Assembly (NCBI RefSeq): GCF_046600735.1
Contig: NZ_JBJMAW010000004.1
Location: forward strand, 62,001 to 126,000
Direction of reading: 5' to 3'
DNA length: 64,000 nt
Source: Novilysobacter_A longmucuonensis
GTDB lineage: Bacteria; Pseudomonadota; Gammaproteobacteria; Xanthomonadales; Xanthomonadaceae
In this document: positions 41,158 through 48,893 of the stretch, in pieces
How the letters are laid out: each line of letters starts with the position of its first letter
How positions within the stretch are numbered: position 1 is the stretch's first letter
Program-made: the position numbers and the translations under genes
Notes under the pieces: generated by a model
Database searches by the model: none
What the model saw: only the letters and a program-made list of their open reading frames with translations
Told to the model about the DNA's origin: nothing

Positions 41158-41290
41158 GACCCCGCCTTCGCGGGGATGACGCTCCGGCAAAGCCGCGCTG
41201 AAGGGCGGGCCAATACGCTGAAGGCTCTGGATCCCCGCCTTCGCGGGGATGACGCTCCGGCTAAGCCGCGCTGAAGCGCGGGCCGGAGCG
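41158..41290. repeat. Two direct copies of a family C repeat
   Basis: CCCGCCTTCGCGGGGATGAC followed by GCTCCGGCNAAGCCGCGCTG occurs twice. The end of the second copy inverts into CCGGAGCGTCA, whose TCA is the sspB stop codon on the minus strand. Confidence 0.8.
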
Positions 41291-41809
41291 TCACTTGACG
41301 ATGCGGAGGTGGCCGCCGCGGCGGGGGTTCGGTTGTCCGGGACCGCCATCGTCGCCGCCGTCGCCGTCACCGTCGCTGCCGTCGTCATCGCGCTCGGGCG
41401 CCGGCTCTTGCGGGACTGCGGTCAGCGTGACCGGGCCGGCTTCCTCTTCGGCGGCGTCCTCACCCTCTTCGCCGACATCACCCTCGTCGGGCAGGGCCAT
41501 GCCCTGCCCGGTCTCGCGCGCGTAGATCGCCAGCACCGCACCCACCGGCACCGAGACGGCCTGGCTGACGCCACCGAAGCGCGCGCTGAAACGGATCGTG
41601 TCGTTGCTCATCTCCAGCCGCGATACCGCGCGCTCGGCGATGTTGAGGACGACCTTGCCCTCCTTGACCGCCTGCAACGGCACCTGCACCGCGGGACGAG
41701 TGGCGTCCACCAACAGGTGCGGGGTCATGCCGTTGTCGGCGATCCACTCGTACAGCGCCCGCAGCAGATAGGGGCGGTGGCTGGTCATCGGCGCACTGTC
41801 TTCACTCAT
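41291..41809 (-). CDS. sspB: ClpXP protease specificity-enhancing factor SspB
   Basis: SspB tethers ssrA-tagged proteins to ClpXP. The 172-residue product has the substrate-binding fold (RPYLLRALYEWIADNGMTPH, VPVGAVLAIYARETGQGM) and a long acidic Gly/Asp linker (about 110-160). It ends in the ClpX-binding XB motif RGGHLRIVK, where E. coli has a similar hydrophobic-basic tail. It is downstream of sspA as in E. coli, but 318 bases with a 16-G run and repeats separate them. Its TGA stop falls inside a family C repeat. Confidence 0.94.
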   Translation of the reverse strand: MSEDSAPMTSHRPYLLRALYEWIADNGMTPHLLVDATRPAVQVPLQAVKEGKVVLNIAERAVSRLEMSNDTIRFSARFGGVSQAVSVPVGAVLAIYARETGQGMALPDEGDVGEEGEDAAEEEAGPVTLTAVPQEPAPERDDDGSDGDGDGGDDGGPGQPNPRRGGHLRIVK

Positions 41810-41878
41810 GTGTGCAGTTTAGAGCAGTGAGTCGCGCCTGCGGCGCTGGATGGAACACCACACGAATGACGAAATCCC

Positions 41879-41894
41879 GGGGGGGGGGGGGGGG
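41879..41894. repeat. Homopolymer of 16 G residues
   Basis: An uninterrupted G16 run (C16 on the coding strand of sspB) lies 70-85 bases upstream of the sspB start. Tracts this long are slippage-prone and also error-prone in sequencing. Confidence 0.8.
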
Positions 41895-41898
41895 CGAA

Positions 41899-42070
41899 GC
41901 CGAGCAAGCTCGGCTCTACCACAACCGCAATCGCCCCCTGTAGGAGCGGCCCATGGCCGCGATGCTTTTGGCGCCGCGTCGGCGAAACGCAGCCGGCCAA
42001 GGCCCTTCCGGATCCGGGGCGGGCCTGTGGTGGTCTGGACGAAAAGCTCGCGGCCATGGGCCGCTCCTAC
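41899..42070. repeat. Family B single copy and family A pair between sspA and sspB
   Basis: An inverted family B half (41899-41919) is followed by a family A variant pair, TAGGAGCGGCCCATGGCCGC from 41941 and its inverse ending 42070. A family E piece (42092-42127) adjoins the sspA stop. No gene is visible. Confidence 0.8.
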
Positions 42071-42127
42071 GAAAAGCCCGCGCGTCGGCCCCGACTTACA
42101 GCGAGCGCAGCGAGCGACTCGCCGCCC

Positions 42128-42763
42128 CTAAGCTGGCAGCTCGCGCAGCTTGCGCTCCTGCTCGGTCAGGCTGCGGGTGAAGCCTGGATTGCGGAAGATC
42201 CGGTTGCCGTAATCCTCGATCGCCTTGCCGTCCTTGGGCAGTGGCACGCCGAGTGCGGGCAGCCGCCAGATGATCGGCGCCATGGCGCAGTCGGCCAGGC
42301 TCATCTCGGTGTTGAGGAAGAACTTGTAGGCCTTGAACAGCGGCACCGAGGCGGTCAGCAGCTCCTTCAGGCGCTTGCGGCCGGCATCGGCCTGGGCCTT
42401 GTTGCCCAGCTGGACCGCCTGGACCTGCGGCACCCAGTCGTGCTCCAGCCGCAGCGTGCCCAGGCGCAGGCGTGCGCGCGACAGCGGATCGACCGGCATC
42501 AGCGGCGGATGCGGGTAGCGCTCGTCGAGGTATTCACTGACCACGCTGGCCGCGTACAGCACCAGGTCGCGCTCGACCAGGGTCGGCACCGAGTGGTACG
42601 GGTTGAGGTCGACCAGGTCCTCGGGCGGGTTCTGCGGGTCGACCGGAATCAGGTCGTAGGTGACGCCCTTGGCCGCCAGCACCAGGCGCACGCGATGGCA
42701 CAGCACGCAGTCGGTTGAGGAAAACAACGTCAAAGCATTACGCATACGTGGGCTCGCCGCCAT
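42128..42763 (-). CDS. sspA: Stringent starvation protein A (GST-fold)
   Basis: A 211-residue glutathione-S-transferase-like protein that in E. coli binds RNA polymerase. The thioredoxin-like N-domain starts MRNALTLFSSTDCVLCHRVR and continues VTYDLIPVDPQNPPEDLVDL, NPYHSVPTLVERDLVLY; the helical C-domain includes MSLADCAMAPIIWRLPALG. GAGG lies six bases before the ATG at 42763. It is transcribed toward sspB and follows the petABC operon on the same strand after 177 bases. Confidence 0.94.
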   Translation of the reverse strand: MAASPRMRNALTLFSSTDCVLCHRVRLVLAAKGVTYDLIPVDPQNPPEDLVDLNPYHSVPTLVERDLVLYAASVVSEYLDERYPHPPLMPVDPLSRARLRLGTLRLEHDWVPQVQAVQLGNKAQADAGRKRLKELLTASVPLFKAYKFFLNTEMSLADCAMAPIIWRLPALGVPLPKDGKAIEDYGNRIFRNPGFTRSLTEQERKLRELPA

Positions 42764-42940
42764 CTTCGACCTCTCCAGCCACCGGTATCCGCCGGTCGCA
42801 AGACGCCCCCCACCCCGTGTGGACGGTCGTCACGGCCTCGAGCCACGCCGCAGCATCCGCTCAGGCCGGCATCCGGGCCGACCTGGCAATGACAGGATCC
42901 GCGCGCGCGGCGCGGAACCCGTCACGATGACGCAGCGCTC

Positions 42941-43750
42941 CTACTTCACGTCGCGCCAGTACTCGGTCTTCAGCAACCAGGCGAGAAACGTGAACAGCGC
43001 CAGGAACAGGATCACCCAGACGCCCATGCTCTGGCGTTTGAGCGCAGCCGGTTCGCCGGCGTACTCGAGGAATACAGTGATATCACGCACGGCCTGATCG
43101 AAGCCATCGGCATCGAGCTCGCCGGGGCGGACGATCGTCAGCCCGGTCACGGGAAGGTCGCCGGTCACCGGGTCGGGCTCGCCGTACTGCGCGTGCTGCA
43201 CGCCCTGCATTTCCCACAGGGGGTTGGGCATCGAGGCATTCGGGAACAGCTGGTTGTTCCAGCCCAGCGGGCGCGATTCGTCGATATAGAACGATTTCAG
43301 GTAGGTGTAGATCCAGTCCGGCCCGCGCACCCGCGAGACCACGCTCAGGTCCGGCGGGACCTGGCCGAACCATTCGGTGGCCTGCTCGGGCGGCATGCTG
43401 ATCTCGATGTGCTCGCCGAACGCGGCACCGGTGAAGTTGAGGTTGTTCATCACCTCGTCTTCGGTCAGGCCCAGGTCCTCGGCCATGCGCGAGTAGCGCA
43501 GGTATTTGAGCGAGTGGCAGCCCGAGCAGTAGTTCATGAACAGCTTGGCGCCACGCTGCAGGGATGCGCGGTCGCTTAGATCGGTGCCGGCCTGCTGCAG
43601 GTCACCGCCGGTGGCCGCGATGGCGCTGGACGACACCAGCATGCCGGCGGCAACAAGGGCGAGCTTGCGCAACATGCGCGTGGCCAGGGGCAGGCGCTTG
43701 GAAGGCCGGCAGTCGGAGGGCCGGCGGCCCGGAAGCGTGAACTCAGTCAT
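42941..43750 (-). CDS. petC: Cytochrome c1 of the bc1 complex
   Basis: This haem c subunit passes electrons from the Rieske protein to cytochrome c. The 269 residues include a signal-type segment (LALVAAGMLVSSSAIAA), the haem site CSGCH (75-79), a Met-ligand region with MPNPLWEM, and a C-terminal anchor (VWVILFLALFTFLAWLLKTEYW). ATG 43750 overlaps the petB stop by eight bases; an internal Met at 43675 would give a more ordinary signal peptide and is an alternative start. It is third in petABC. Confidence 0.96.
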   Translation of the reverse strand: MTEFTLPGRRPSDCRPSKRLPLATRMLRKLALVAAGMLVSSSAIAATGGDLQQAGTDLSDRASLQRGAKLFMNYCSGCHSLKYLRYSRMAEDLGLTEDEVMNNLNFTGAAFGEHIEISMPPEQATEWFGQVPPDLSVVSRVRGPDWIYTYLKSFYIDESRPLGWNNQLFPNASMPNPLWEMQGVQHAQYGEPDPVTGDLPVTGLTIVRPGELDADGFDQAVRDITVFLEYAGEPAALKRQSMGVWVILFLALFTFLAWLLKTEYWRDVK

Positions 43751-45002
43751 GCATCGTCACCCGTTCCGGCACCGGCTTGGTCTTGTCGAGTTTGCTCCAC
43801 AGCGGCATCGTGATGAAGAAAGCGAAGTAGAGGAAGGTCAGCACGCGGCCGATGATGGTCTCGACCGGATCGGTACCCGGGCCGGCGCCGATCTTGCCGA
43901 GCCAGACGAAGCACACCACCAGCAGCGCCAGCATCAGCTTGGTGATCCAGCCGCGATAGCGCACCGATTTGACCTTGGCGCGGTCCAGCCACGGCACCAG
44001 GAACAGGATCGCAATCGCGCCGAACATCACCATCACGCCGCCGAGCTTGTCGGGCACCACGCGCAACATCGCGTAGAACGGCGTGTAGTACCAGACCGGC
44101 TTGATGTGCTCGGGCGTGACCAGGCGGTTGGCCTCGGTGAAGTTGTCGTGCTCCAGGAACCAGCCACCGAACGCCGGGGCGAAGAAGATGATGAACGCCG
44201 CGGCGATCAGGAAGAAGCCGACGTACACCGTGTCCTTGACCGTGTAGTACGGGTGGAACGGGATGCCGTCGGCCGGCGCGGTCGCGGACCAGCGGTTGCC
44301 CTTCGGGCCCTTCTTGATCTCGACGCCGTCGGGATTGCTCGAGCCCACCTCATGCAGCGCGCCGATGTGCAGCACCACCAGCAGCAACAGCACCAGCGGC
44401 AGCGCGATGACGTGCAGCGCGAAGAAGCGGTTGAGGGTGGCGTCGCCGGGCAGGTAGTCGCCCATGATCCACTCGACCAGCCCACCGCCGATCACCGGGA
44501 TCGCACCGAACAGCGAAATGATCACCTTGGCGCCCCAGAACGACATCTGGCCCCACGGCAGCACGTAGCCGAGGAACGCTTCGGCCATCAGCACCAGGTA
44601 GATCAGCATGCCCAGCACCCACACCAGCTCGCGCGGCTTCTTGTACGAGCCGTACATCAGCGCGCGGAACATGTGGATGTAGACCACGATGAAGAACAGC
44701 GACGCGCCGGTGGAATGCATGTAGCGGATCAGCCAGCCCCACTCCACGTCGCGCATGATGTACTCGACCGAGGCGAAGGCTTCCGCCGCGCTCGGCTTGT
44801 AGTGCATCGTCAGGAAGATGCCGGTGACGATCTGGTTGACCAGCGCCACCATCGACAGCACGCCGAAGATGTACCAGATGTTGAAGTTCTTCGGCGCGTA
44901 GTACTCGGTCATGTGCTTGCGGTACATCGGCGCCAGCGCCGGTGCCCGCTCGTTGACCCAGTCCATCACGCCATTGGCGCTGCGAATGAAGATGTTGGCC
45001 AT
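43743..45002 (-). CDS. petB: Cytochrome b of the bc1 complex
   Basis: A 419-residue inner-membrane protein carrying haems bL and bH and the quinol sites. Conserved elements include GIFLTMHYKPSAAEAFASVE, RYMHSTGASLFFIVVYIHMF, the GYVLPWGQMSFWGAKVI region and PEHIKPVWYYTPFYAMLR with the Qo-site PEW equivalent written PVWY. It is the full-length single-chain bacterial type. It begins three bases after petA and overlaps petC. Confidence 0.97.
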   Translation of the reverse strand: MANIFIRSANGVMDWVNERAPALAPMYRKHMTEYYAPKNFNIWYIFGVLSMVALVNQIVTGIFLTMHYKPSAAEAFASVEYIMRDVEWGWLIRYMHSTGASLFFIVVYIHMFRALMYGSYKKPRELVWVLGMLIYLVLMAEAFLGYVLPWGQMSFWGAKVIISLFGAIPVIGGGLVEWIMGDYLPGDATLNRFFALHVIALPLVLLLLVVLHIGALHEVGSSNPDGVEIKKGPKGNRWSATAPADGIPFHPYYTVKDTVYVGFFLIAAAFIIFFAPAFGGWFLEHDNFTEANRLVTPEHIKPVWYYTPFYAMLRVVPDKLGGVMVMFGAIAILFLVPWLDRAKVKSVRYRGWITKLMLALLVVCFVWLGKIGAGPGTDPVETIIGRVLTFLYFAFFITMPLWSKLDKTKPVPERVTMHD

Positions 45003-45005
45003 GAC

Positions 45006-45668
45006 TTACGCGGCTCCCTGGCCGTTCACGCGATCGACGCCGATCACGATCGTGTTCTCGTCCACGTAGTAGTGCGGCGGGACGACCAGGTTGGTCGGCG
45101 CCGGCACGCCGGCATAGACGCGGCCGGCCATGTCGAACTTCGACTTGTGGCAGGGGCAGAAGTAACCGCCCTTCCATTCGCTGTCGAACGGCTCGGGACG
45201 GATCTCCGCCTTCATCTCCGGCGAGCAGCCCAGGTGCGTGCACAGCCCCACCAGCACCGAGACCTCCGGCTTGATCGAGCGCAGTTCATTGGACGCGTAT
45301 TTGGGTTGCTGCTCGGGATTGCTGGAATCGGGATCGGCCAGCAGGTCCTCGTCGAGGGTCAGCAGCGCCTCCAGCACCGCCGGCGGGCGGCGCACGATCC
45401 AGATCGGCTGGCCGCGCCACTCCAGCACCAGGCGCTGGCCTTCGACCAGGGCGCTGATGTCGGCGGTCACCGGCGCGCCGGCAAGGCGCGCCCGCGCGCT
45501 CGGATTCCACGACTTGATGAACGGCACTGCGACAAAACCGGCGCCCACCGCGCCGACCACGGCCGTGGTCGCCGTCAGGAAACGGCGACGACCGTGATTG
45601 ACCGGCTCGTGGACAGGCGCGCCCGCCACGGCTTGGTTGCTAGGATCCTTGACCCCTTGGTTGGCCAT
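45006..45668 (-). CDS. petA: Rieske iron-sulfur protein of the bc1 complex
   Basis: This 220-residue subunit carries the [2Fe-2S] centre that oxidises quinol. A Tat-type signal anchor (GRRRFLTATTAVVGAVGAGF) is followed by CTHLGC (Cys-143, His-145, Cys-148) and CPCHKS (Cys-171, Cys-173, His-174): the four cluster ligands plus the disulfide pair. It is first in petABC. A family B repeat pair lies upstream rather than an obvious promoter. Confidence 0.97.
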   Translation of the reverse strand: MANQGVKDPSNQAVAGAPVHEPVNHGRRRFLTATTAVVGAVGAGFVAVPFIKSWNPSARARLAGAPVTADISALVEGQRLVLEWRGQPIWIVRRPPAVLEALLTLDEDLLADPDSSNPEQQPKYASNELRSIKPEVSVLVGLCTHLGCSPEMKAEIRPEPFDSEWKGGYFCPCHKSKFDMAGRVYAGVPAPTNLVVPPHYYVDENTIVIGVDRVNGQGAA

Positions 45669-45879
45669 CCGGCACTCCGCAAAATAAAGCTTGTTTCGAC
45701 GTTCACCGCGCAGCCAGCACCACTGGCGACGGCTCGCGGCTCAAAGACGGGGAAGTGTAACGGAACGGCCGATGAGTCGACAATCCGCAGTGGCTCGAAA
45801 CCGCGGATCCGGCGGGCCGGAGGCGCCGGCAGGCGTGATCGGGCCGCGTGCCGGCCGCCGATGGTGGTCGGCACCGGCC

Positions 45880-45939
45880 GTAGAGCGGAGCTTGCTCCGC
45901 TGCACGTCCGCCGCAGCAGCCGAGCAAGCTCGGCTCTAC
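45880..45939. repeat. Paired family B repeat
   Basis: TAGAGCGGAGCTTGCTCCGC and the inverse of TAGAGCCGAGCTTGCTCGG flank a 12-base spacer, between petA and the lytic transglycosylase. The remaining parts of 45669-45970 show no gene. Confidence 0.85.
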
Positions 45940-45970
45940 GAGCGTGGGCGAACGGGAAACCACCCGAAAC

Positions 45971-46915
45971 TCAACGCGCCACGGTCGCTCCGCGGTAGCG
46001 CTCGGCGAGAATGCCGACGCGTTGCACGTAACGCCGGGTCTCGTCGAACGGCGGTACGCCCTTGTATTTGTCGACGTTGCCCTCGCCCGCGTTGTAGCCG
46101 GCCGCGGCCAACGTGAGATCGCCGTCGAAGCGCTTGAGCAGCCACGCCAGGTATTCGACCCCGGCCCGGATGTTCTGCGCCGGCTCGAAGGCATTGGTCA
46201 CGCCGAACCGGCGTGCGGTGGCCGGCATCAGCTGCATCAACCCCTGCGCGCCGGCGCGCGACAACGCATTGGGATCGAACGCCGACTCGGCATGCATGAT
46301 CGCGCGCACCACCGCCTCGTCCACCCCGTGTGCGGCGGCGGCGGCGGCGACTTCGTCACGATAGGCCGCCACATTGAGCCGCACATTGCTGAAATCGACA
46401 CCAGGCTTGGCGGTGCAGGCGTAGCAGGTCTCCAGGAAGCTATACCTGATCGTACGCACCGGGCTGGCGTTGGCCACCTTTCCGGGGCGCTTGCTGGTGT
46501 AGTGGCGGATGCCGTCGCGGATGTAGGAATAGACCTGCCCCTGCACCAGCCGGGAGTTGGCTGCGCCTGCTTTCGCCGGGGTGACCGGCGCGGCATTGGT
46601 CATCCCCGGTACCGCCGCGGCTGGACTGCCGGACGCGTTGCCGGAGGCGGAGGCAAGCGTGGCCGGCGACGCGGCGACGCTGTTGGCCGGGGTGGCGCTG
46701 CCGGCCGCGGCGCGGCCCGGCGTCGGCCGCGGCTTGGGCGATTCGCCGGCGCCATAGCGGCTGACCGGGCTGCAGGTGGCCCCCGGAATGCGCTTGCTGA
46801 CATAGCTGCGGACGCCATCGCTGCCGTCGCAGCGGAACACGGTGCCGGCCACGGCAGGCGCAGCGGCCAGCAGGCAGGCGATTCCCAGCAGCGGCAGTGT
46901 GATCCCCCCCCTCAT
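45971..46915 (-). CDS. Secreted lytic transglycosylase (SLT domain)
   Basis: A 314-residue protein with a signal peptide (LPLLGIACLLAAAPAVAG), an N-terminal DUF4124-like part (GTVFRCDGSDGVRSYVSKRI), an Ala/Pro-rich linker (about 60-120), a second related segment (YSYIRDGIRHYTSKRPG) and a C-terminal SLT domain. That domain has catalytic Glu-210 in IMHAESAFDPNALS, then GAQGLMQLMPATARRFGV and AAGYNAGEGNVDKY. It should cleave peptidoglycan glycan strands to anhydro-muropeptides in the periplasm. It is divergent from miaB. Confidence 0.93.
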   Translation of the reverse strand: MRGGITLPLLGIACLLAAAPAVAGTVFRCDGSDGVRSYVSKRIPGATCSPVSRYGAGESPKPRPTPGRAAAGSATPANSVAASPATLASASGNASGSPAAAVPGMTNAAPVTPAKAGAANSRLVQGQVYSYIRDGIRHYTSKRPGKVANASPVRTIRYSFLETCYACTAKPGVDFSNVRLNVAAYRDEVAAAAAAHGVDEAVVRAIMHAESAFDPNALSRAGAQGLMQLMPATARRFGVTNAFEPAQNIRAGVEYLAWLLKRFDGDLTLAAAGYNAGEGNVDKYKGVPPFDETRRYVQRVGILAERYRGATVAR

Positions 46916-47080
46916 GGACGCGAGTGTCTCCCTTCGCACGGACCTTGCCAAGCGGCGCGTTCGGGAACCGCGATGGGGATCGTCTTTGCGATTACGGGCG
47001 GCCGCCGGAAAGGCATCGCGCCTGAAGCCTCCGCACCGCCGCGGTCCGGCTTGCCGGGAAGAACCTTTAAACTGGCGGGC

Positions 47081-48487
47081 ATGACCATCACCTGCCCCCC
47101 GCCTGCCCCGGCGCCCGTCGACACGGCCGAGCGCGAACCGCCGCGCGGCAAGCTCTTCATCGAAACCCACGGCTGCCAGATGAACGAGTACGACTCGGTC
47201 AAGATGGCCGACGTACTGGCGGTCAGCGACGGCCTCGAGCTGACCACGAACGCCGAAGAAGCTGACGTGATCCTGGTCAATACCTGCTCGATCCGCGAAA
47301 AAGCGCAAGAGAAGGTATTCAGTCGGCTGGGCCGCTGGAAAAAGCTTAAGGCCGACGGCAGGCCGGTCCTGATCGGCGTCGGCGGCTGTGTGGCGAGCCA
47401 GGAAGGCGAGGCGATCGTCAAGCGCGCGCCGTATGTCGACCTGGTGTTCGGGCCACAGACCCTGCATCGCCTGCCCGAGCTGATCCGCGAACGCCGCGCG
47501 TCCGGCCGACCACAGGTCGACATCAGCTTTCCGGAAATCGAAAAATTCGACCGCCTGCCCGAACCACGCGCCGAGGGCCCGAGCGCGTTCGTCTCAATCA
47601 TGGAAGGCTGCAGCAAGTACTGCAGCTTCTGCGTGGTGCCCTACACCCGCGGCGAGGAGATCAGCCGGCCGTTCGAGGACGTGCTGGTCGAAGTCGCCCA
47701 GCTGGCGGCGCAGGGCGTGCGCGAGATCAACCTGCTCGGCCAGAACGTCAACGCCTATCGCGGACCGTATGGAGAGAACGAACTCGCCGATCTGGGCCTG
47801 CTGATCCGCACCATCGCCCAGATCGAGGGCATCGGCCGGATCCGCTTCACCACCTCGCACCCGCTGGAGTTCTCCGACTCGCTGATCGAGGCGTATCGCG
47901 ACGTGCCGGAACTGGCCACCTACCTGCACCTGCCGGTCCAGGCCGGCAGCGACCGGGTGCTGGCGGCGATGAAACGCGGCTACACCGCGCTCGAGTTCAA
48001 GCAGAAGATCCGCAAGCTGCGCAGCGTCCGGCCTGACATCTCGATCAGCTCCGACTTCATCGTCGGCTTCCCGGGCGAGACCGCAGCCGATTTCGAGAAG
48101 ACCATGAAGCTGATTCAGGACGTTGGCTTCGACCAGTCGTTCTCGTTCGTGTATTCGCGCCGCCCCGGGACGCCGGCGGCCGACATCGCCGACAGCGTCA
48201 GCGACACCGAAAAGCGCGAGCGGCTGTCGCGGCTGCAGGCACATATCAACGCGCACGCGCGCACGATCTCCGAGGCGATGGTCGGCAGCGTGCAGCGGGT
48301 GCTGGTCGAAGGCCCGTCACGGCGGGATCCGAATGAACTCACCGGCCGCACCGAGAACATGCGCTCGGTGAACTTCCCCGGCCACCCGCGCCACGTCGGG
48401 CAGTTCGTCGATGTGGTGATCACCGAGGCGATGAGCAATTCGTTGCGCGGACGGGTGGCAACCGCCGAGGCGCCCGAGGTTCTGTAG
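47081..48487 (+). CDS. miaB: tRNA-2-methylthio-N6-dimethylallyladenosine synthase
   Basis: This radical-SAM methylthiotransferase modifies A37 of tRNAs reading UNN codons. The 468 residues show the N-terminal cluster cysteines (THGCQMNEYDS, VNTCSIREKAQ, GVGGCVASQEG), the radical-SAM CxxxCxxC in CSKYCSFCVVPYTRGEE, and a C-terminal TRAM-type domain (VGSVQRVLVEGPSRRDPNEL). The TAG stop is part of a family A repeat, so the protein ends PEVL. In E. coli miaB lies next to ybeZ; here two genes intervene before the phoH gene. Confidence 0.96.
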   Translation: MTITCPPPAPAPVDTAEREPPRGKLFIETHGCQMNEYDSVKMADVLAVSDGLELTTNAEEADVILVNTCSIREKAQEKVFSRLGRWKKLKADGRPVLIGVGGCVASQEGEAIVKRAPYVDLVFGPQTLHRLPELIRERRASGRPQVDISFPEIEKFDRLPEPRAEGPSAFVSIMEGCSKYCSFCVVPYTRGEEISRPFEDVLVEVAQLAAQGVREINLLGQNVNAYRGPYGENELADLGLLIRTIAQIEGIGRIRFTTSHPLEFSDSLIEAYRDVPELATYLHLPVQAGSDRVLAAMKRGYTALEFKQKIRKLRSVRPDISISSDFIVGFPGETAADFEKTMKLIQDVGFDQSFSFVYSRRPGTPAADIADSVSDTEKRERLSRLQAHINAHARTISEAMVGSVQRVLVEGPSRRDPNELTGRTENMRSVNFPGHPRHVGQFVDVVITEAMSNSLRGRVATAEAPEVL

Positions 48488-48559
48488 GAGCGGCTTCAGC
48501 CGCGATGCGGGTGCAGGTCGCCGTACTGGATATACCATCGCGGCTGAAGCCGCTCCTAC
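48484..48559. repeat. Paired family A repeat overlapping the miaB stop
   Basis: TAGGAGCGGCTTCAGCCGC starts at 48485 with the TAG serving as the miaB stop codon. The inverted partner ends at 48559. Confidence 0.9.
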
Positions 48560-48581
48560 AAGGCCGGTAGATCTCGAGACC

Positions 48582-48803
48582 ATGTCCCGACAGACACCAC
48601 GCGAAAGCCTGCTGAGCCGCGGCGCCGTCGGCTTCTGGTTCTGCGCAATCGGCGCGGTCGGCCTGCTGCGCTTTTATCTGGGAACGCTCCGGGCTGACGC
48701 CTCGGCGATCGACGCCGTGGCCTGGACCTGGCTGGTCGGTTCAGCGGTGATCAGCGTCGCCGGTATCGTGCTGGTCGTGCGCGCGGTGCGCAGCCGGCCG
48801 TAG
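48582..48803 (+). CDS. Small two-helix membrane protein, unknown
   Basis: This 73-residue protein has two hydrophobic stretches (GFWFCAIGAVGLLRFYLG; WTWLVGSAVISVAGIVLVV) separated by a short acidic loop, with a basic C-terminus (RAVRSRP). There is no recognised family. The ribosome binding site is weak. The TAG stop is formed by a following GTAGGGTGGGCACG repeat. Coding is plausible from the helix pattern and reading-frame length but not certain. Confidence 0.5.
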   Translation: MSRQTPRESLLSRGAVGFWFCAIGAVGLLRFYLGTLRADASAIDAVAWTWLVGSAVISVAGIVLVVRAVRSRP

Positions 48804-48871
48804 GGTGGGCACGTTTTTTGTGCACACCGTCCGAGTCGCTCCAGGTGGGCACAAATAGCGTGCCCACCTAC
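48800..48871. repeat. Paired family D repeat
   Basis: GTAGGGTGGGCACG and its inverse CGTGCCCACCTAC flank 45 bases that include a further GGTGGGCACAAATAG copy. The left arm supplies the stop codon of the small membrane ORF. Confidence 0.8.
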
Positions 48872-48893
48872 GGATCACCGCAGATCTCTGCGC

